A stretch of DNA of 64,000 nucleotides from Paucibacter sp. PLA-PC-4 (GTDB taxonomy: Bacteria > Pseudomonadota > Gammaproteobacteria > Burkholderiales > Burkholderiaceae_C), in the NCBI RefSeq assembly GCF_026241155.1, contig NZ_JAPFGP010000005.1:1-64000 (forward strand). Reading direction: 5' to 3'. Shown in pieces: positions 37,070 through 46,460 of the stretch. Positions within the stretch are counted from its first letter, which is position 1, and every line of letters begins with the position of its first letter. A program made the position numbers and the translations under genes. The notes beneath the pieces are model-generated. The model made no database searches. It saw only the letters and a program-made list of their open reading frames with translations, and was not told the origin of the DNA.

Positions 37070-37410
37070 CGCTGTCGGATCTCCATGCCAAGCGTCTTGA
37101 GTAGACAAAAGCGAAACCCCGCTCACTTGTGGTGAGGGGGGTCTCCATATTGAAAGCAGGCGCGAGTCTAATGGAGACGGCGTCCGGAATCACCGGCATT
37201 TGCCCTTGTCGGATCCGGGTTTGCCCTAGGAAACCCCCGTATTCAACGGGGTTTGCGGCCTTTCTGGGCCAAAATGCGCGGCCTGTCGGGGGCAACGGCC
37301 CTAGACTCCGCACCTCGCCCAGCGCGCCGGAACCGGTGGCGGCTTGGGCCATTGACGCGCCGCACCCACAAGGCCTGCGGCGCGTTGTCATTGCAAGGAT
37401 TGTGATCGTG
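37070..37410. promoter_or_regulatory. Divergent control region of transporter and binding-protein array
   Basis: 341 bases without a gene. It holds the promoters of the permease operon (left) and the seven-gene binding-protein array (right). Two structures are visible: an inverted repeat GTCTCCAT/ATGGAGAC (37141-37148 and 37171-37178), and a hairpin AAACCCCCG-N7-CGGGGTTT with one bulged base (37231-37254) that would lie in the array's leader. AAGGA at 37395-37399 serves the first array gene. No regulator gene adjoins. Confidence 0.6.
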
Positions 37411-39243
37411 ATGCGTTCTGGCTTCACACGACTGGCCCTCGCCGCCGTGTTCTCCTGTGTTTCCCTGGCCAGCCCGGCCCAGACCGGCCCTGCGGCCGGT
37501 GAGACCAAGGTGATCCGCTACTCCTTCCGCGTGGCAGAGACCGGGTTCGACCCGGCTCAAATCAGCGATCGCTACTCCAAGGCTGTCGCCGCCGGCATCT
37601 TCGAGGCGCCGCTGGACTTTGCCTTTCTGGCTCGGCCGTACCAGCTGCGGCCCTCGACCGCGGCAGCCATGCCCGAGGTCTCGCCCGACTTCAAGACCCT
37701 GACCTTCCGGATCAAGCCGGGCATCTTCTTTTCCGACGATCCGGCCTTCAAGGGCAAGAAGCGCGAGCTGACGGCGGCCGACTACATCTATTCGATCAAA
37801 CGTCACTACGACCCCAAGCTCAACAGCCGCAATCTCTATCTGCTGGAGAACGTACAGATCCTCGGGCTGTCGGAGCTGCGCAAGGAGCTGATGGCGGCCA
37901 AGAAGCCCTTCGACTACGACCGAGAGGTCGAGGGCCTGCAGCTGCTCGACCGTTACAGCTTCCGCGTGAAGCTGGGCGTGGGAGATCCGCGCTTCATCAA
38001 CCAATTCGCCGACTCGGCCTTCCTCGGCGCGGTGGCGCGCGAAGTGGTCGAGTTCTATGGCGACAAGATCATGGAACACCCGGTAGGCACCGGCCCCTAC
38101 CGGCTGGCCGAATGGCGCCGTAGCTCTCGCATCGTGCTCGGCAAGAATCCGAACTATCGCGAGGAGCTCTATGACGAGCAGCCGCCGGCCGATGCGGACC
38201 CGGTGCTCAAGGCCCAGGCCGCCAAGCTGCAGGGCAGGCGCCTGCCGCTGACCGAGCGGGTCGAGATCGCCATCATCGAAGAGAACCAGCCGCGCTGGCT
38301 GTCCTTCATGAACGGCGAGGCCGATGTGCTGGAGGAGGTGCCGTCGGAGTACGTCAGCATCGCCACACCCAACGGCAAGCTGGCCCCCAATCTGGCCAAG
38401 CGCGGCATGCGCGCGGTGCGCTTCCCCTACCCCGAGATCGCCTTCACCTACTTCAATATGGAGGACGCGGTGGTGGGTGGCTACACGCCCGAGAAGGTGG
38501 CGCTGCGCCGCGCTATCAGCCTGGCTGTCGATCTGGACAAGGAGATCCTGCTGGCACGCCGTGGCCAGGCCATGCCGGCCCAGAGCCCCTTCGGCCCCGG
38601 CACCTTCGGCTACCAGCCGGGCTTCAAGTCCGAAATGAGCGAATTCAGCCTGCCCAGGGCCAAGGCACTGCTGGACTTGTACGGCTATGTGGACCGCGAC
38701 GGCGATGGCTGGCGCGATCTGCCGGACGGCAAGCCGCTGGTGCTGGAGCTCGCCACCCAGCCCGACAGCCAGAGTCGCCAGCTGATCGAGCAATGGCAGA
38801 AGAACATGGATGCGCTGAAGCTGCGCATCGATTTCAAGACCGCTAAATGGCCCGAGAACCTGAAGAGCGCCAATGCGGCCAAGCTACAGATGTGGTCGGT
38901 CAGCTGGGTCGCCACCGCGCCGGATGGCGACACTTTCCTGGCACTGGGCGACGGTCGCGCCAAAGGCTCGGCCAACAAGTCGCGCTTCGATCTGCCGGCC
39001 TATAACGCGCTGTATCAGAAACAAAAGATGCTGCCCGACGGTCCCGAGCGTCAGGCCGTGATGCAGGAGGCCGCCAAGCTGATGATCGCCTACATGCCCT
39101 ACAAGATGCATGTGCACCGCCTGTTCACAGATCTGGCCCAGCCCTGGGTGATCGGCTTCGACCGCAATGTCTTCGTGCGTGACTTCTGGCGCTACGTGGA
39201 CATCGATACCGAAGCCCTGGCCAAGCAGCGCCAGGGCTCCTGA
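37411..39243 (+). CDS. Peptide-type ABC transporter solute-binding protein 1 of 7
   Basis: 610 residues with a Sec signal peptide (about 1-23, ending ASPAQ). The family-5 solute-binding fold follows, with VAETGFDPAQISD at the mature start, FSDDPAFKGKKREL, EHPVGTGPYRL and DRDGDGWRDLPDG, an Asp-rich loop found in all members. The ending differs: SWVATAPDGDTFLALGDGRAKG and LPAYNALYQKQ resemble the seventh protein rather than its immediate neighbour. Upstream in-frame codons exist, but this ATG gives a normal signal peptide. It is the first gene of the array and follows the control region. Confidence 0.93.
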   Translation: MRSGFTRLALAAVFSCVSLASPAQTGPAAGETKVIRYSFRVAETGFDPAQISDRYSKAVAAGIFEAPLDFAFLARPYQLRPSTAAAMPEVSPDFKTLTFRIKPGIFFSDDPAFKGKKRELTAADYIYSIKRHYDPKLNSRNLYLLENVQILGLSELRKELMAAKKPFDYDREVEGLQLLDRYSFRVKLGVGDPRFINQFADSAFLGAVAREVVEFYGDKIMEHPVGTGPYRLAEWRRSSRIVLGKNPNYREELYDEQPPADADPVLKAQAAKLQGRRLPLTERVEIAIIEENQPRWLSFMNGEADVLEEVPSEYVSIATPNGKLAPNLAKRGMRAVRFPYPEIAFTYFNMEDAVVGGYTPEKVALRRAISLAVDLDKEILLARRGQAMPAQSPFGPGTFGYQPGFKSEMSEFSLPRAKALLDLYGYVDRDGDGWRDLPDGKPLVLELATQPDSQSRQLIEQWQKNMDALKLRIDFKTAKWPENLKSANAAKLQMWSVSWVATAPDGDTFLALGDGRAKGSANKSRFDLPAYNALYQKQKMLPDGPERQAVMQEAAKLMIAYMPYKMHVHRLFTDLAQPWVIGFDRNVFVRDFWRYVDIDTEALAKQRQGS

Positions 39244-39257
39244 GACAAGAGGCCCAG

Positions 39258-41063
39258 ATGCGGCGCTACTTGATCGGGGTCTGTCTGGCTCTTGTGGCGG
39301 TAGCGGTCCAGGCGCAGGCGCCTGCCAAACCACCGCCCAAGGTGCTGAAGTACGCATTCCCGATTGCCGAGACCGGCTTCGACCCCTCGCAGCTCTCCGA
39401 CATCTACTCGCGCACCGTCACCGCGCACATCTTCGAGGCGCTCTACGCCTATGACCATCTGGCCCGCCCGGTCAAGCTCAAGCCCTTGGTCGCGGTGGCC
39501 CTGCCTGAGGCTTCGCCCGACTTCCGGACCTTCACGATCCGCATCCGGCCCGGCATCCACTTTGCCGACGATGCCGCGTTCAAGGGCGCCCGGCGCGAGC
39601 TGGTGGCCGAGGACTTCGTCTATAGCTTCAAGCGCTTTGCCGACCCGGCGTTGAAGGCCCCGGGCTGGGCCACCTTCGAGGATGTCGGCTTCATCGGCCT
39701 GAAGGCGCTGCGCGAGAAGGCATTGGCAAGCAAGAAGCCCTTCGACTACGACGCCCCGGTTGAAGGTCTGCGCGCGCTGAATCGCTACACGCTGCAACTG
39801 CGCACCGAGCAGCCGCGCCCGCGCCTGCTGGAGACCGTGCTTGCCGGCTCCGATCTCTACGGCGCGCTGGCGCGCGAGGTGGTCGAGCACTACGGCGACA
39901 AGCTGATGGCCCACCCGGTAGGCACCGGCCCCTTTCAGCTGAAGAACTGGCGGCGCAGCTCGCAAATCGTGCTGGAGAAAAACCCCGGCTACCGCGAGCG
40001 CTTCTACGAGTCCGAGCCGGCCGCCGATGACGCAGAGGGTCAAGCCTTGCTGGCGCGCTTCAAGGGCCGGCGCCTGCCAATGGTCGACCGCGTCGAGATC
40101 GCCATCATCGAGGAGGTGCAGCCGCGCTGGCTGAGCTTCGTCAATGCCGAGAAGGACTTCCTGGAGCGCGTGCCGCCCGAGTTCATTGCCAGTGCCCTGC
40201 CCAACGGCCGGGTCGCGCCAAACTTGGCCAAGCGCGGCATCCAGGGCCTGCGGGTCGTTGGCTCCGATGCAACGCTGACCACCTTCAATATGGACCACCC
40301 CATCGTAGGCGGCTTGGCACCTGAGAAGGTGGCGCTGCGCCGCGCGATCTCGCTGGCCATCGATGTGGACCGCGAGATCCGACTGGTACGGCGCGGCCAG
40401 GCGATCCCGGCCCAATCGCCGGTCGTGCCGCACACCACCGGCTACAGCGCAGATTTCAAGACCGAGATGGGCGACCACGATCCGGCACGCGCCATGGCAC
40501 TGCTGGACATGTACGGCTATCTGGACCGCGACGGCGACGGCTGGCGCGAGCTGCCCGACGGCCAGCCGTTGACCCTGGTGCGCAACACCCAGCCCGACAA
40601 CCAGTCACGCCAGCTCGATGAGCTGTGGCAGAAGAATATGGCAGCCGTCGGTCTCAGGGTCGAGTTCAAGACCGCCAAGTGGCCGGAAAACCTGAAGAGC
40701 GCGCGCGGCGGCAACTTCATGATCTGGGGCGTCGGCTCCTCGGCCTCGAGGCCCGACGGACAGAACGCGCTGCAGCGCCTGTACGGCCCGGCCACTGGCG
40801 GGCAAAACCTGTCACGCTTCAACGACCCCGAGTTCAACGCCCTCTATGAGCGCATGCAGGCCATGCCAGACGGCCCTGAACGCCTAGACTTATTCGCGCA
40901 GGCCAAGCGCATCGCGGTGGCTTATATGCCATACAAGAACCACGCCCATCGCCTGCTGACGGACCTGACCCAGCCTTGGCTGATCGGCTACCGCCGCCCG
41001 CTGTTCTGGCAGGACTGGTGGCAGTTTGTGGACATCGACAACAGCAAACGCCCGCAACAATGA
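39258..41063 (+). CDS. Peptide-type ABC transporter solute-binding protein 2 of 7
   Basis: 601 residues. Sec signal peptide (about 1-20, LIGVCLALVAVAVQAQA). Family-5 binding-protein core starting KVLKYAFPIAETGFDP, with HIFEALYAYDHLARPVK and HPVGTGPFQLKNWRRSS. The stretch ALQRLYGPATGGQNLSRF and the ending LIGYRRPLF match protein 6 most closely, while KTAKWPENLKSA matches protein 1, hinting at mosaicism or shared ancestry. AGAGG five bases before the ATG; 14 bases follow the previous stop. Confidence 0.93.
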   Translation: MRRYLIGVCLALVAVAVQAQAPAKPPPKVLKYAFPIAETGFDPSQLSDIYSRTVTAHIFEALYAYDHLARPVKLKPLVAVALPEASPDFRTFTIRIRPGIHFADDAAFKGARRELVAEDFVYSFKRFADPALKAPGWATFEDVGFIGLKALREKALASKKPFDYDAPVEGLRALNRYTLQLRTEQPRPRLLETVLAGSDLYGALAREVVEHYGDKLMAHPVGTGPFQLKNWRRSSQIVLEKNPGYRERFYESEPAADDAEGQALLARFKGRRLPMVDRVEIAIIEEVQPRWLSFVNAEKDFLERVPPEFIASALPNGRVAPNLAKRGIQGLRVVGSDATLTTFNMDHPIVGGLAPEKVALRRAISLAIDVDREIRLVRRGQAIPAQSPVVPHTTGYSADFKTEMGDHDPARAMALLDMYGYLDRDGDGWRELPDGQPLTLVRNTQPDNQSRQLDELWQKNMAAVGLRVEFKTAKWPENLKSARGGNFMIWGVGSSASRPDGQNALQRLYGPATGGQNLSRFNDPEFNALYERMQAMPDGPERLDLFAQAKRIAVAYMPYKNHAHRLLTDLTQPWLIGYRRPLFWQDWWQFVDIDNSKRPQQ

Positions 41064-42874
41064 TCAACACTCTCGCGCGCGCCGGCCTGGCCGGCCTGGT
41101 GGCCCTGCAGCTCGGGCTGACCCAGGCTCAGACAACACCAACCGAGCCGAAGGTGCTGCGCTATGCCTTCGTCGCCGGCGAGACCGGCTTCGACCCGGCG
41201 CAGATCAGCGATCTGTACTCGCGCATCGTCACCGGCCATATCTTCGACGGGCTCTACAAATACGACTACCTGGCCCGGCCCTACAAGATCAAGCCCAATG
41301 CTGCGGTCGCGTTGCCGGAAGTGGCCGACAATTTCCGTAGCTTCACGCTACGAATCAAGCCGGGCCTCTTCTTCGCTGACGACCCGGCGTTCAAGGGCCG
41401 CAAGCGAGAGCTGGTGGCCGAGGACTATGTCTACTCGTTCAAGCGTTTTTTCGACCCGGCCACCAAGAGCCCGGGCTATTCCAGCTTCAACGACCAAGGC
41501 ATTCTCGGCCTGAACGAGCTGCGCCAAAACGCGCTGAAGAACAAGAAGCCCTTCGACTACAACGCACCGGTCGAAGGTCTGAAAGCCCTGGACCGCTACA
41601 CACTGCAATTCAAGCTCAAGGAGCCGCGCCCGCGCTTCATCGAAGCCATCACCGGCGGAGACCAGTACGGCGCCGTGGCCCGCGAGGTCATCGAGCACTA
41701 CGGCGAAAAGGCCATGGAGCACCCGGTGGGCACCGGGCCCTTCATGCTCAAGAGCTGGCGGCGCAGTTCACAGCTGGTCCTGGAGCGCAACCCCAACTAC
41801 CGCGAGGCCTTCTACGACGCCGAGCCCAATGCCGAGGATGCCGCAGGTCAGGCCTTGCTGGCCCGCTTCAAGGGCCGGCGCTTGCCGATGGTCGACCGCG
41901 TCGAGATCTCCATCATCGAAACCAGCCAGCCGCGCTGGTTGGCCTTTTTGAACCGCGAGTTCGACCTGATCTCGGTGCCGCTGGAGTTCTCTGCGGTAGC
42001 CTTGCCGCAGGGCGAGCTGGCACCCAACCTGGCCAAGCAAGGCATCCAGCTGCAGCGCATCGTCAACACCGACCGCACGCTGTTCTATTTCAATATGGAA
42101 GATCCGGTGGTAGGCGGCTACACGCCGGAGAAGGTGGCGCTGCGCCGCGCGATCTCGCTGGCCACCGATGTGGGCCGCGAGATCCGAACCTTGCGGCGCG
42201 GCCAGGCCGTGCCGGCCCAGACCTTTGTGGCACCCGGCACCTGGGGCTATGACCCCGAGCTGAAGACCGAGAACAGCGACTTCGACCTGCCGCGCGCCAA
42301 GGCATTGCTGGACATCTACGGCTACAAGGACGCCGACGGCGATGGCTGGCGCGACTTCCCGGACGGCAAACCGCTGCTGATCGGCTATGCCAGCCAGCCC
42401 GACGATTTGTCGCGCAGCTTCGACGAGATGTGGAAGAAGAATATGGATGCACTGGGCGTGCGCATCGAGGTTCGGGCGGCCCAGTGGCCCGAACAGCTCA
42501 AAGCCGCGCGGGCCGGCCAACTGCCAATCTGGATGCTGGGCTTCTCCGACGCCGCACCCGATGTGCAGCCAGGCCTGGACCTGCTATATGGCCCCTCGGC
42601 CGGTGGCCAGAACCTCAGCCGATTCAAAAACGATCGCTTCGACGAGATCTACCGCCAGATGCGCGACCTGCCCAACGGACCCGAGCGCCTAGCCCTGCTG
42701 CGCGAAGCCCAGAAGATCAACCTGGCCTATATGCCGCAAAAATACGTCGTGCACCGCATCATCAATGACCTGACCCAGCCCTGGCTGATCGGCTTCAAGC
42801 GGCCGATCTTCGGCAATGTGTTCTGGCAGTACGTCGAGATCGACACGAGCCAAAAGAAGAAGATCGCATCATGA
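41060..42874 (+). CDS. Peptide-type ABC transporter solute-binding protein 3 of 7
   Basis: 604 residues. The ATG overlaps the previous stop. Signal peptide about 1-23 (LAGLVALQLGLTQAQ). The core shows GETGFDPAQISDLYSR, FDGLYKYDYLARPYKI, RFFDPATKSPG and EHPVGTGPFMLKSWRRSS. The C-terminal half carries DDLSRSFDEMWKKNMDALG and APDVQPGLDLLYGPSAGGQN, shared almost exactly with protein 5. Export is by Sec; the protein is expected to be free in the periplasm because no lipobox Cys is present. Confidence 0.93.
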   Translation: MINTLARAGLAGLVALQLGLTQAQTTPTEPKVLRYAFVAGETGFDPAQISDLYSRIVTGHIFDGLYKYDYLARPYKIKPNAAVALPEVADNFRSFTLRIKPGLFFADDPAFKGRKRELVAEDYVYSFKRFFDPATKSPGYSSFNDQGILGLNELRQNALKNKKPFDYNAPVEGLKALDRYTLQFKLKEPRPRFIEAITGGDQYGAVAREVIEHYGEKAMEHPVGTGPFMLKSWRRSSQLVLERNPNYREAFYDAEPNAEDAAGQALLARFKGRRLPMVDRVEISIIETSQPRWLAFLNREFDLISVPLEFSAVALPQGELAPNLAKQGIQLQRIVNTDRTLFYFNMEDPVVGGYTPEKVALRRAISLATDVGREIRTLRRGQAVPAQTFVAPGTWGYDPELKTENSDFDLPRAKALLDIYGYKDADGDGWRDFPDGKPLLIGYASQPDDLSRSFDEMWKKNMDALGVRIEVRAAQWPEQLKAARAGQLPIWMLGFSDAAPDVQPGLDLLYGPSAGGQNLSRFKNDRFDEIYRQMRDLPNGPERLALLREAQKINLAYMPQKYVVHRIINDLTQPWLIGFKRPIFGNVFWQYVEIDTSQKKKIAS

Positions 42875-44661
42875 AACTGAAGCATTGGGGTACAGCAGCC
42901 CTGGCCGCCATGTTGATGACGGGCTCGGCGCTCGCCGCCGAGCCCAAGGTCCTGCGCTACGCCTTCCAGATCGCCGAGACTGGTTTCGACCCGGCCAAGA
43001 TCGGCGATATCTATTCGCGCATCATCACGGCCCATATCTTCGAGGGCCTGTACAGCTACGACCATCTGGCGCGGCCGGCCCGGTTGATCCCGCTGACAGC
43101 AGACGGTATGCCGCAGCACAGCGAGGACTTCCGCACCTGGACTTTCAAGATCAAGCCCGGCATCTTCTTCGCCGACGATCCCGCCTTCAAGGGCAACAAG
43201 CGTGAACTGGTGGCCGAGGACTATCTCTACGCAATCAAGCGGGTGGCCGACCCCGAGGTGGCCTCCAGCCACTGGAGCGAGGTCGAGGCGCTGGGCATCA
43301 CGGGCCTGGCCGAGTACCGCGCCGAGCTGCGCGGCGGCAATAAGAACTTCGACTACGACCGACCCATCGCGGGCCTGCGCGCCCTGGACCGCTATACCTT
43401 GCAGCTGCGCCTGGACAAGCCGCGTCCGCGCCTGCCGCAGACCCTGGCGCAGACCGACCTCTACGGCGCGATGGCGCGCGAGGTGGTCGAGGCCTATCCG
43501 GGCAAGACCATGGAACACCCGGTCGGCACCGGCCCTTTTGTACTGAAGGACTGGCGGCGCAGCTCGCGCATCGTGCTGGAGAAGAACCCCGGCTACCGCG
43601 AGCGCTTCTACGAAGCCGAACCCGGCGCCGACGATGCCGAGGGTCAGGTCTTGCTGGCACGTTTTAAAGGCCGACGCATCCCGATGATCGACCGCGTCGA
43701 GGTGTCCATCATCGAGGAGGGTCAACCACGCTGGCTGGCATTCCTGGGCGGCGAGTTCGACCTGCTGGAGCGGGTGCCCAACGAGTTCATCAGCCAAGCC
43801 ATGCCCAACGGCAAACTGGCGCCGAATCTGGCCAAGAGAGCCATGCACGGGTACCGCGTGCTGAGCCCGGACGTGGGTTTCTGGGTCTTTAATCTGGAAG
43901 ACCCGGTGATCGGCGGCTACACGCCCGAGCGCATCGCGCTGCGCCGTGCGATCTCGCTGGCCTCCGATATGGAGCAGGAGATCCGTGTGGCCCGGCGCAA
44001 TCAGGCCATCGTCGCGCAGTCGATCTATCCGCCCGGCACCAGCGCCTACGACCCCGCATTTAAGAGCGAGATGAGCGACTACGACCCGGCCCGCGCCAAG
44101 GCCCTGCTCGAGATGTATGGCTATGTTGACAAGGACGCAGACGGCTGGCGTGACCAGCCCGATGGAAAGCCGCTGGTGCTCGAAAGCCTGACCACACCGG
44201 ACGGCTCGCAGCGCCAGATCGATGAGCTGTGGCAGAAGTCTCTGGCCAAGGTCGGCCTGCGGGTCACGTTCAAGCCGGGCAAATGGCCCGAAAACTACAA
44301 GGCTCTGCGGGCCGGCAAGTTCCAGATCTGGAGCCTGGCCACCTCGGCATCGATGCCCGATCCGCAAGACTTCCTGAGCAGTCTCTCCTCCATCTATGTC
44401 GGCAGCCAGAACTTCGCGCGCATCCGCCTGCCGGCGGCCGACCGCCTGTTCGAGCGGACCGCACCGATGCCCGACGGACCCGAGCGCGCGGCCCTGTTCC
44501 GCGAGAGCGAGCGCCTGATGACAGCCTACATGCCTTACAAGCATAAGGCCCACCGCTTCATCACCGATCTGGCCCAGCCCCAACTGATCGGCTACCGCCG
44601 CCACCCGTTCAAGCAGGACTGGTGGAGCTATGTGGACATCGAGCCGGTGAAGAAGCCATGA
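42871..44661 (+). CDS. Peptide-type ABC transporter solute-binding protein 4 of 7
   Basis: 596 residues. ATGA overlap with the previous gene. Signal peptide about 1-22 (ALAAMLMTGSALAAE). The core is typical (IAETGFDPAKIGDIYSR, FADDPAFKGNKRELVAEDYLYAIKR). The most divergent C-terminal region of the set (TSASMPDPQDFLSSLSSIY, LPAADRLFERTAPMPDGPER) suggests a different ligand. It stands alone at the centre of the array with no obvious close partner. Confidence 0.93.
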   Translation: MKLKHWGTAALAAMLMTGSALAAEPKVLRYAFQIAETGFDPAKIGDIYSRIITAHIFEGLYSYDHLARPARLIPLTADGMPQHSEDFRTWTFKIKPGIFFADDPAFKGNKRELVAEDYLYAIKRVADPEVASSHWSEVEALGITGLAEYRAELRGGNKNFDYDRPIAGLRALDRYTLQLRLDKPRPRLPQTLAQTDLYGAMAREVVEAYPGKTMEHPVGTGPFVLKDWRRSSRIVLEKNPGYRERFYEAEPGADDAEGQVLLARFKGRRIPMIDRVEVSIIEEGQPRWLAFLGGEFDLLERVPNEFISQAMPNGKLAPNLAKRAMHGYRVLSPDVGFWVFNLEDPVIGGYTPERIALRRAISLASDMEQEIRVARRNQAIVAQSIYPPGTSAYDPAFKSEMSDYDPARAKALLEMYGYVDKDADGWRDQPDGKPLVLESLTTPDGSQRQIDELWQKSLAKVGLRVTFKPGKWPENYKALRAGKFQIWSLATSASMPDPQDFLSSLSSIYVGSQNFARIRLPAADRLFERTAPMPDGPERAALFRESERLMTAYMPYKHKAHRFITDLAQPQLIGYRRHPFKQDWWSYVDIEPVKKP

Positions 44662-46460
44662 TCGCCCGCCTGCTGCTTGGCGGCGGCTTGGCCCTGGTGA
44701 TGCTAGTGGCCCAGCCCGCACGGGCGCAGCAGGCCGCCGAGCCCAAGGTGCTGCGCTATGCGCTGAACGCGGCCGAGACAGGCTTCGACCCGGCCCAGCT
44801 CAACGACCTGTACTCGCGCATCATGACCAGCCACATCTTCGATGGGCTGTACGAGTACGACTATCTGGCCCGGCCCTACAAGATACGCCCCAATGTCGCC
44901 GAGGGCATGCCCGAGCACTCGGCCGACTTCCGGACCTGGACCATCAAGATCCGGCCCAGCATCTTCTTTGCCGACGACCCGGCGTTCAAGGGCGCCAGGC
45001 GCGAGTTGGTGGCCGAGGACTTCGTCTACAGCCTCAAGCGCTTCTTCGACCCCGCGACCAAGAGCCCGATCTATTCGACGCTCAAGGACGTTGGCATGCT
45101 GGGCGTGGACGAGCTGCGCCTGGACGCGCTGAAGTACAAGAAACCTTTTGACTACGACCGCCCCGTCGAGGGCCTGCGGGCGCTGGACCGCTACACGCTG
45201 CAGCTCAAGCTCGCCGCGCCGCGCCCGCGGCTGCTGTTCACGCTGGCCAGCGGCGACCTGTTCGGCGCGCTGGCGCGCGAGGTGGTGGAGTTCTACGGCG
45301 ACAAGATCAGCGCCCATCCGGTCGGCACCGGCCCCTTTGTGCTGAAGCAGTGGCGGCGCAGCTCGCTGATGGTGTTCGAGCGCAATCCCGCTTACCGCGA
45401 GCGTTTCTATGATGCCGAGCCCAGCGCCGACGATGCGGCAGGCCAGGCCCTGCTGGCCCGCTTCAAGGGCCGGCGTCTACCCATGGTGGACCGGGTCGAG
45501 GTGGCCATCATTGAGGAAGACCAGCCCCGCTGGTTGTCCTTTCTGAACGGCGAGTTCGAACTCTCGTGGGTGCTGCCCGCGCCATTCGCCAACCAGGCCA
45601 TCCCGCACGGCAAGCTCGCGCCCAATCTGGCGCGCCGGGGCATGCAGCTAGAGCGCGTGCTGGCCTCCGACCGCTTCATGTACTACTGGGATATGAAGGA
45701 CCCGGTGGTCGGCGGCTACACGCCCGACAAGGTGGCGCTGCGCCGCGCCATCGGCCTTGGCACCGATGTGGGCCGCCAGGTCAGCAATGTCTGGCGCGGC
45801 CAGGCAGTACCGGCGCAAAGCGTGGTCGCGCCCTACACCTTCGGCTTCGATGCCGAGTACAAGAGCCCCAACAGCGACCATGATCCGGTCCGAGCCAAAG
45901 CCCTGCTGGACTTGTTCGGCTATGTCGACCGTGACGGCGACGGCTGGCGCGATCTGCCGGACGGCAAGCCGCTGGTGATCCGCTATGCCAGCTCGCCCGA
46001 TGCGCGCTCGCGCTCCTTCGAGGAGATGTGGAAGCGCGACCTCGACGCGCTGGGCATACGCCTGGAGGTCAAGGTGGCCAAATGGCCAGAGCAGCTGAAG
46101 GCCGCGCGCGCGGGCCAGCTGATGCTGTGGCAGCTGGGCTTCAGCTCCAACTCGCCCGATGTGCAGCCGGGTCTGGAGCTGCTCTACAGTCCATCGGCCG
46201 GCGGCCAGAACTTCAGCCGCTTCAAGCTGGCGCGCTTCGATGCGATCTACGAGCAGATGCAGGCCCTGCCCGACGGCCCCGAGCGCCTGGCCCTGCTTCG
46301 CGAGGCGCAGAAACTCACAACGGCCTATATGCCGATCAAGTTCTTGGTCCACCGCGTCATCAGCGACCTCAGCCAGCCCTGGCTGATCGGCTACAAGCGG
46401 CCGCCATTTAGCCAGCAGTTCTGGCAGTGGGTGGACGTCGACCCCAGCCAACGCCCATGA
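44658..46460 (+). CDS. Peptide-type ABC transporter solute-binding protein 5 of 7
   Basis: 600 residues. ATGA overlap. Signal peptide about 1-24 (LALVMLVAQPARAQQ). The core has AAETGFDPAQLNDLYSR, FDGLYEYDYLARPYKI, RFFDPATKSP and HPVGTGPFVLKQWRRSS. The ending contains SPDVQPGLELLYSPSAGGQN and FDAIYEQMQALPDGPERLA, the closest match being protein 3. It shares the Asp-rich DRDGDGWRDLPDG loop, which resembles a calcium-binding loop. Confidence 0.93.
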   Translation: MIARLLLGGGLALVMLVAQPARAQQAAEPKVLRYALNAAETGFDPAQLNDLYSRIMTSHIFDGLYEYDYLARPYKIRPNVAEGMPEHSADFRTWTIKIRPSIFFADDPAFKGARRELVAEDFVYSLKRFFDPATKSPIYSTLKDVGMLGVDELRLDALKYKKPFDYDRPVEGLRALDRYTLQLKLAAPRPRLLFTLASGDLFGALAREVVEFYGDKISAHPVGTGPFVLKQWRRSSLMVFERNPAYRERFYDAEPSADDAAGQALLARFKGRRLPMVDRVEVAIIEEDQPRWLSFLNGEFELSWVLPAPFANQAIPHGKLAPNLARRGMQLERVLASDRFMYYWDMKDPVVGGYTPDKVALRRAIGLGTDVGRQVSNVWRGQAVPAQSVVAPYTFGFDAEYKSPNSDHDPVRAKALLDLFGYVDRDGDGWRDLPDGKPLVIRYASSPDARSRSFEEMWKRDLDALGIRLEVKVAKWPEQLKAARAGQLMLWQLGFSSNSPDVQPGLELLYSPSAGGQNFSRFKLARFDAIYEQMQALPDGPERLALLREAQKLTTAYMPIKFLVHRVISDLSQPWLIGYKRPPFSQQFWQWVDVDPSQRP

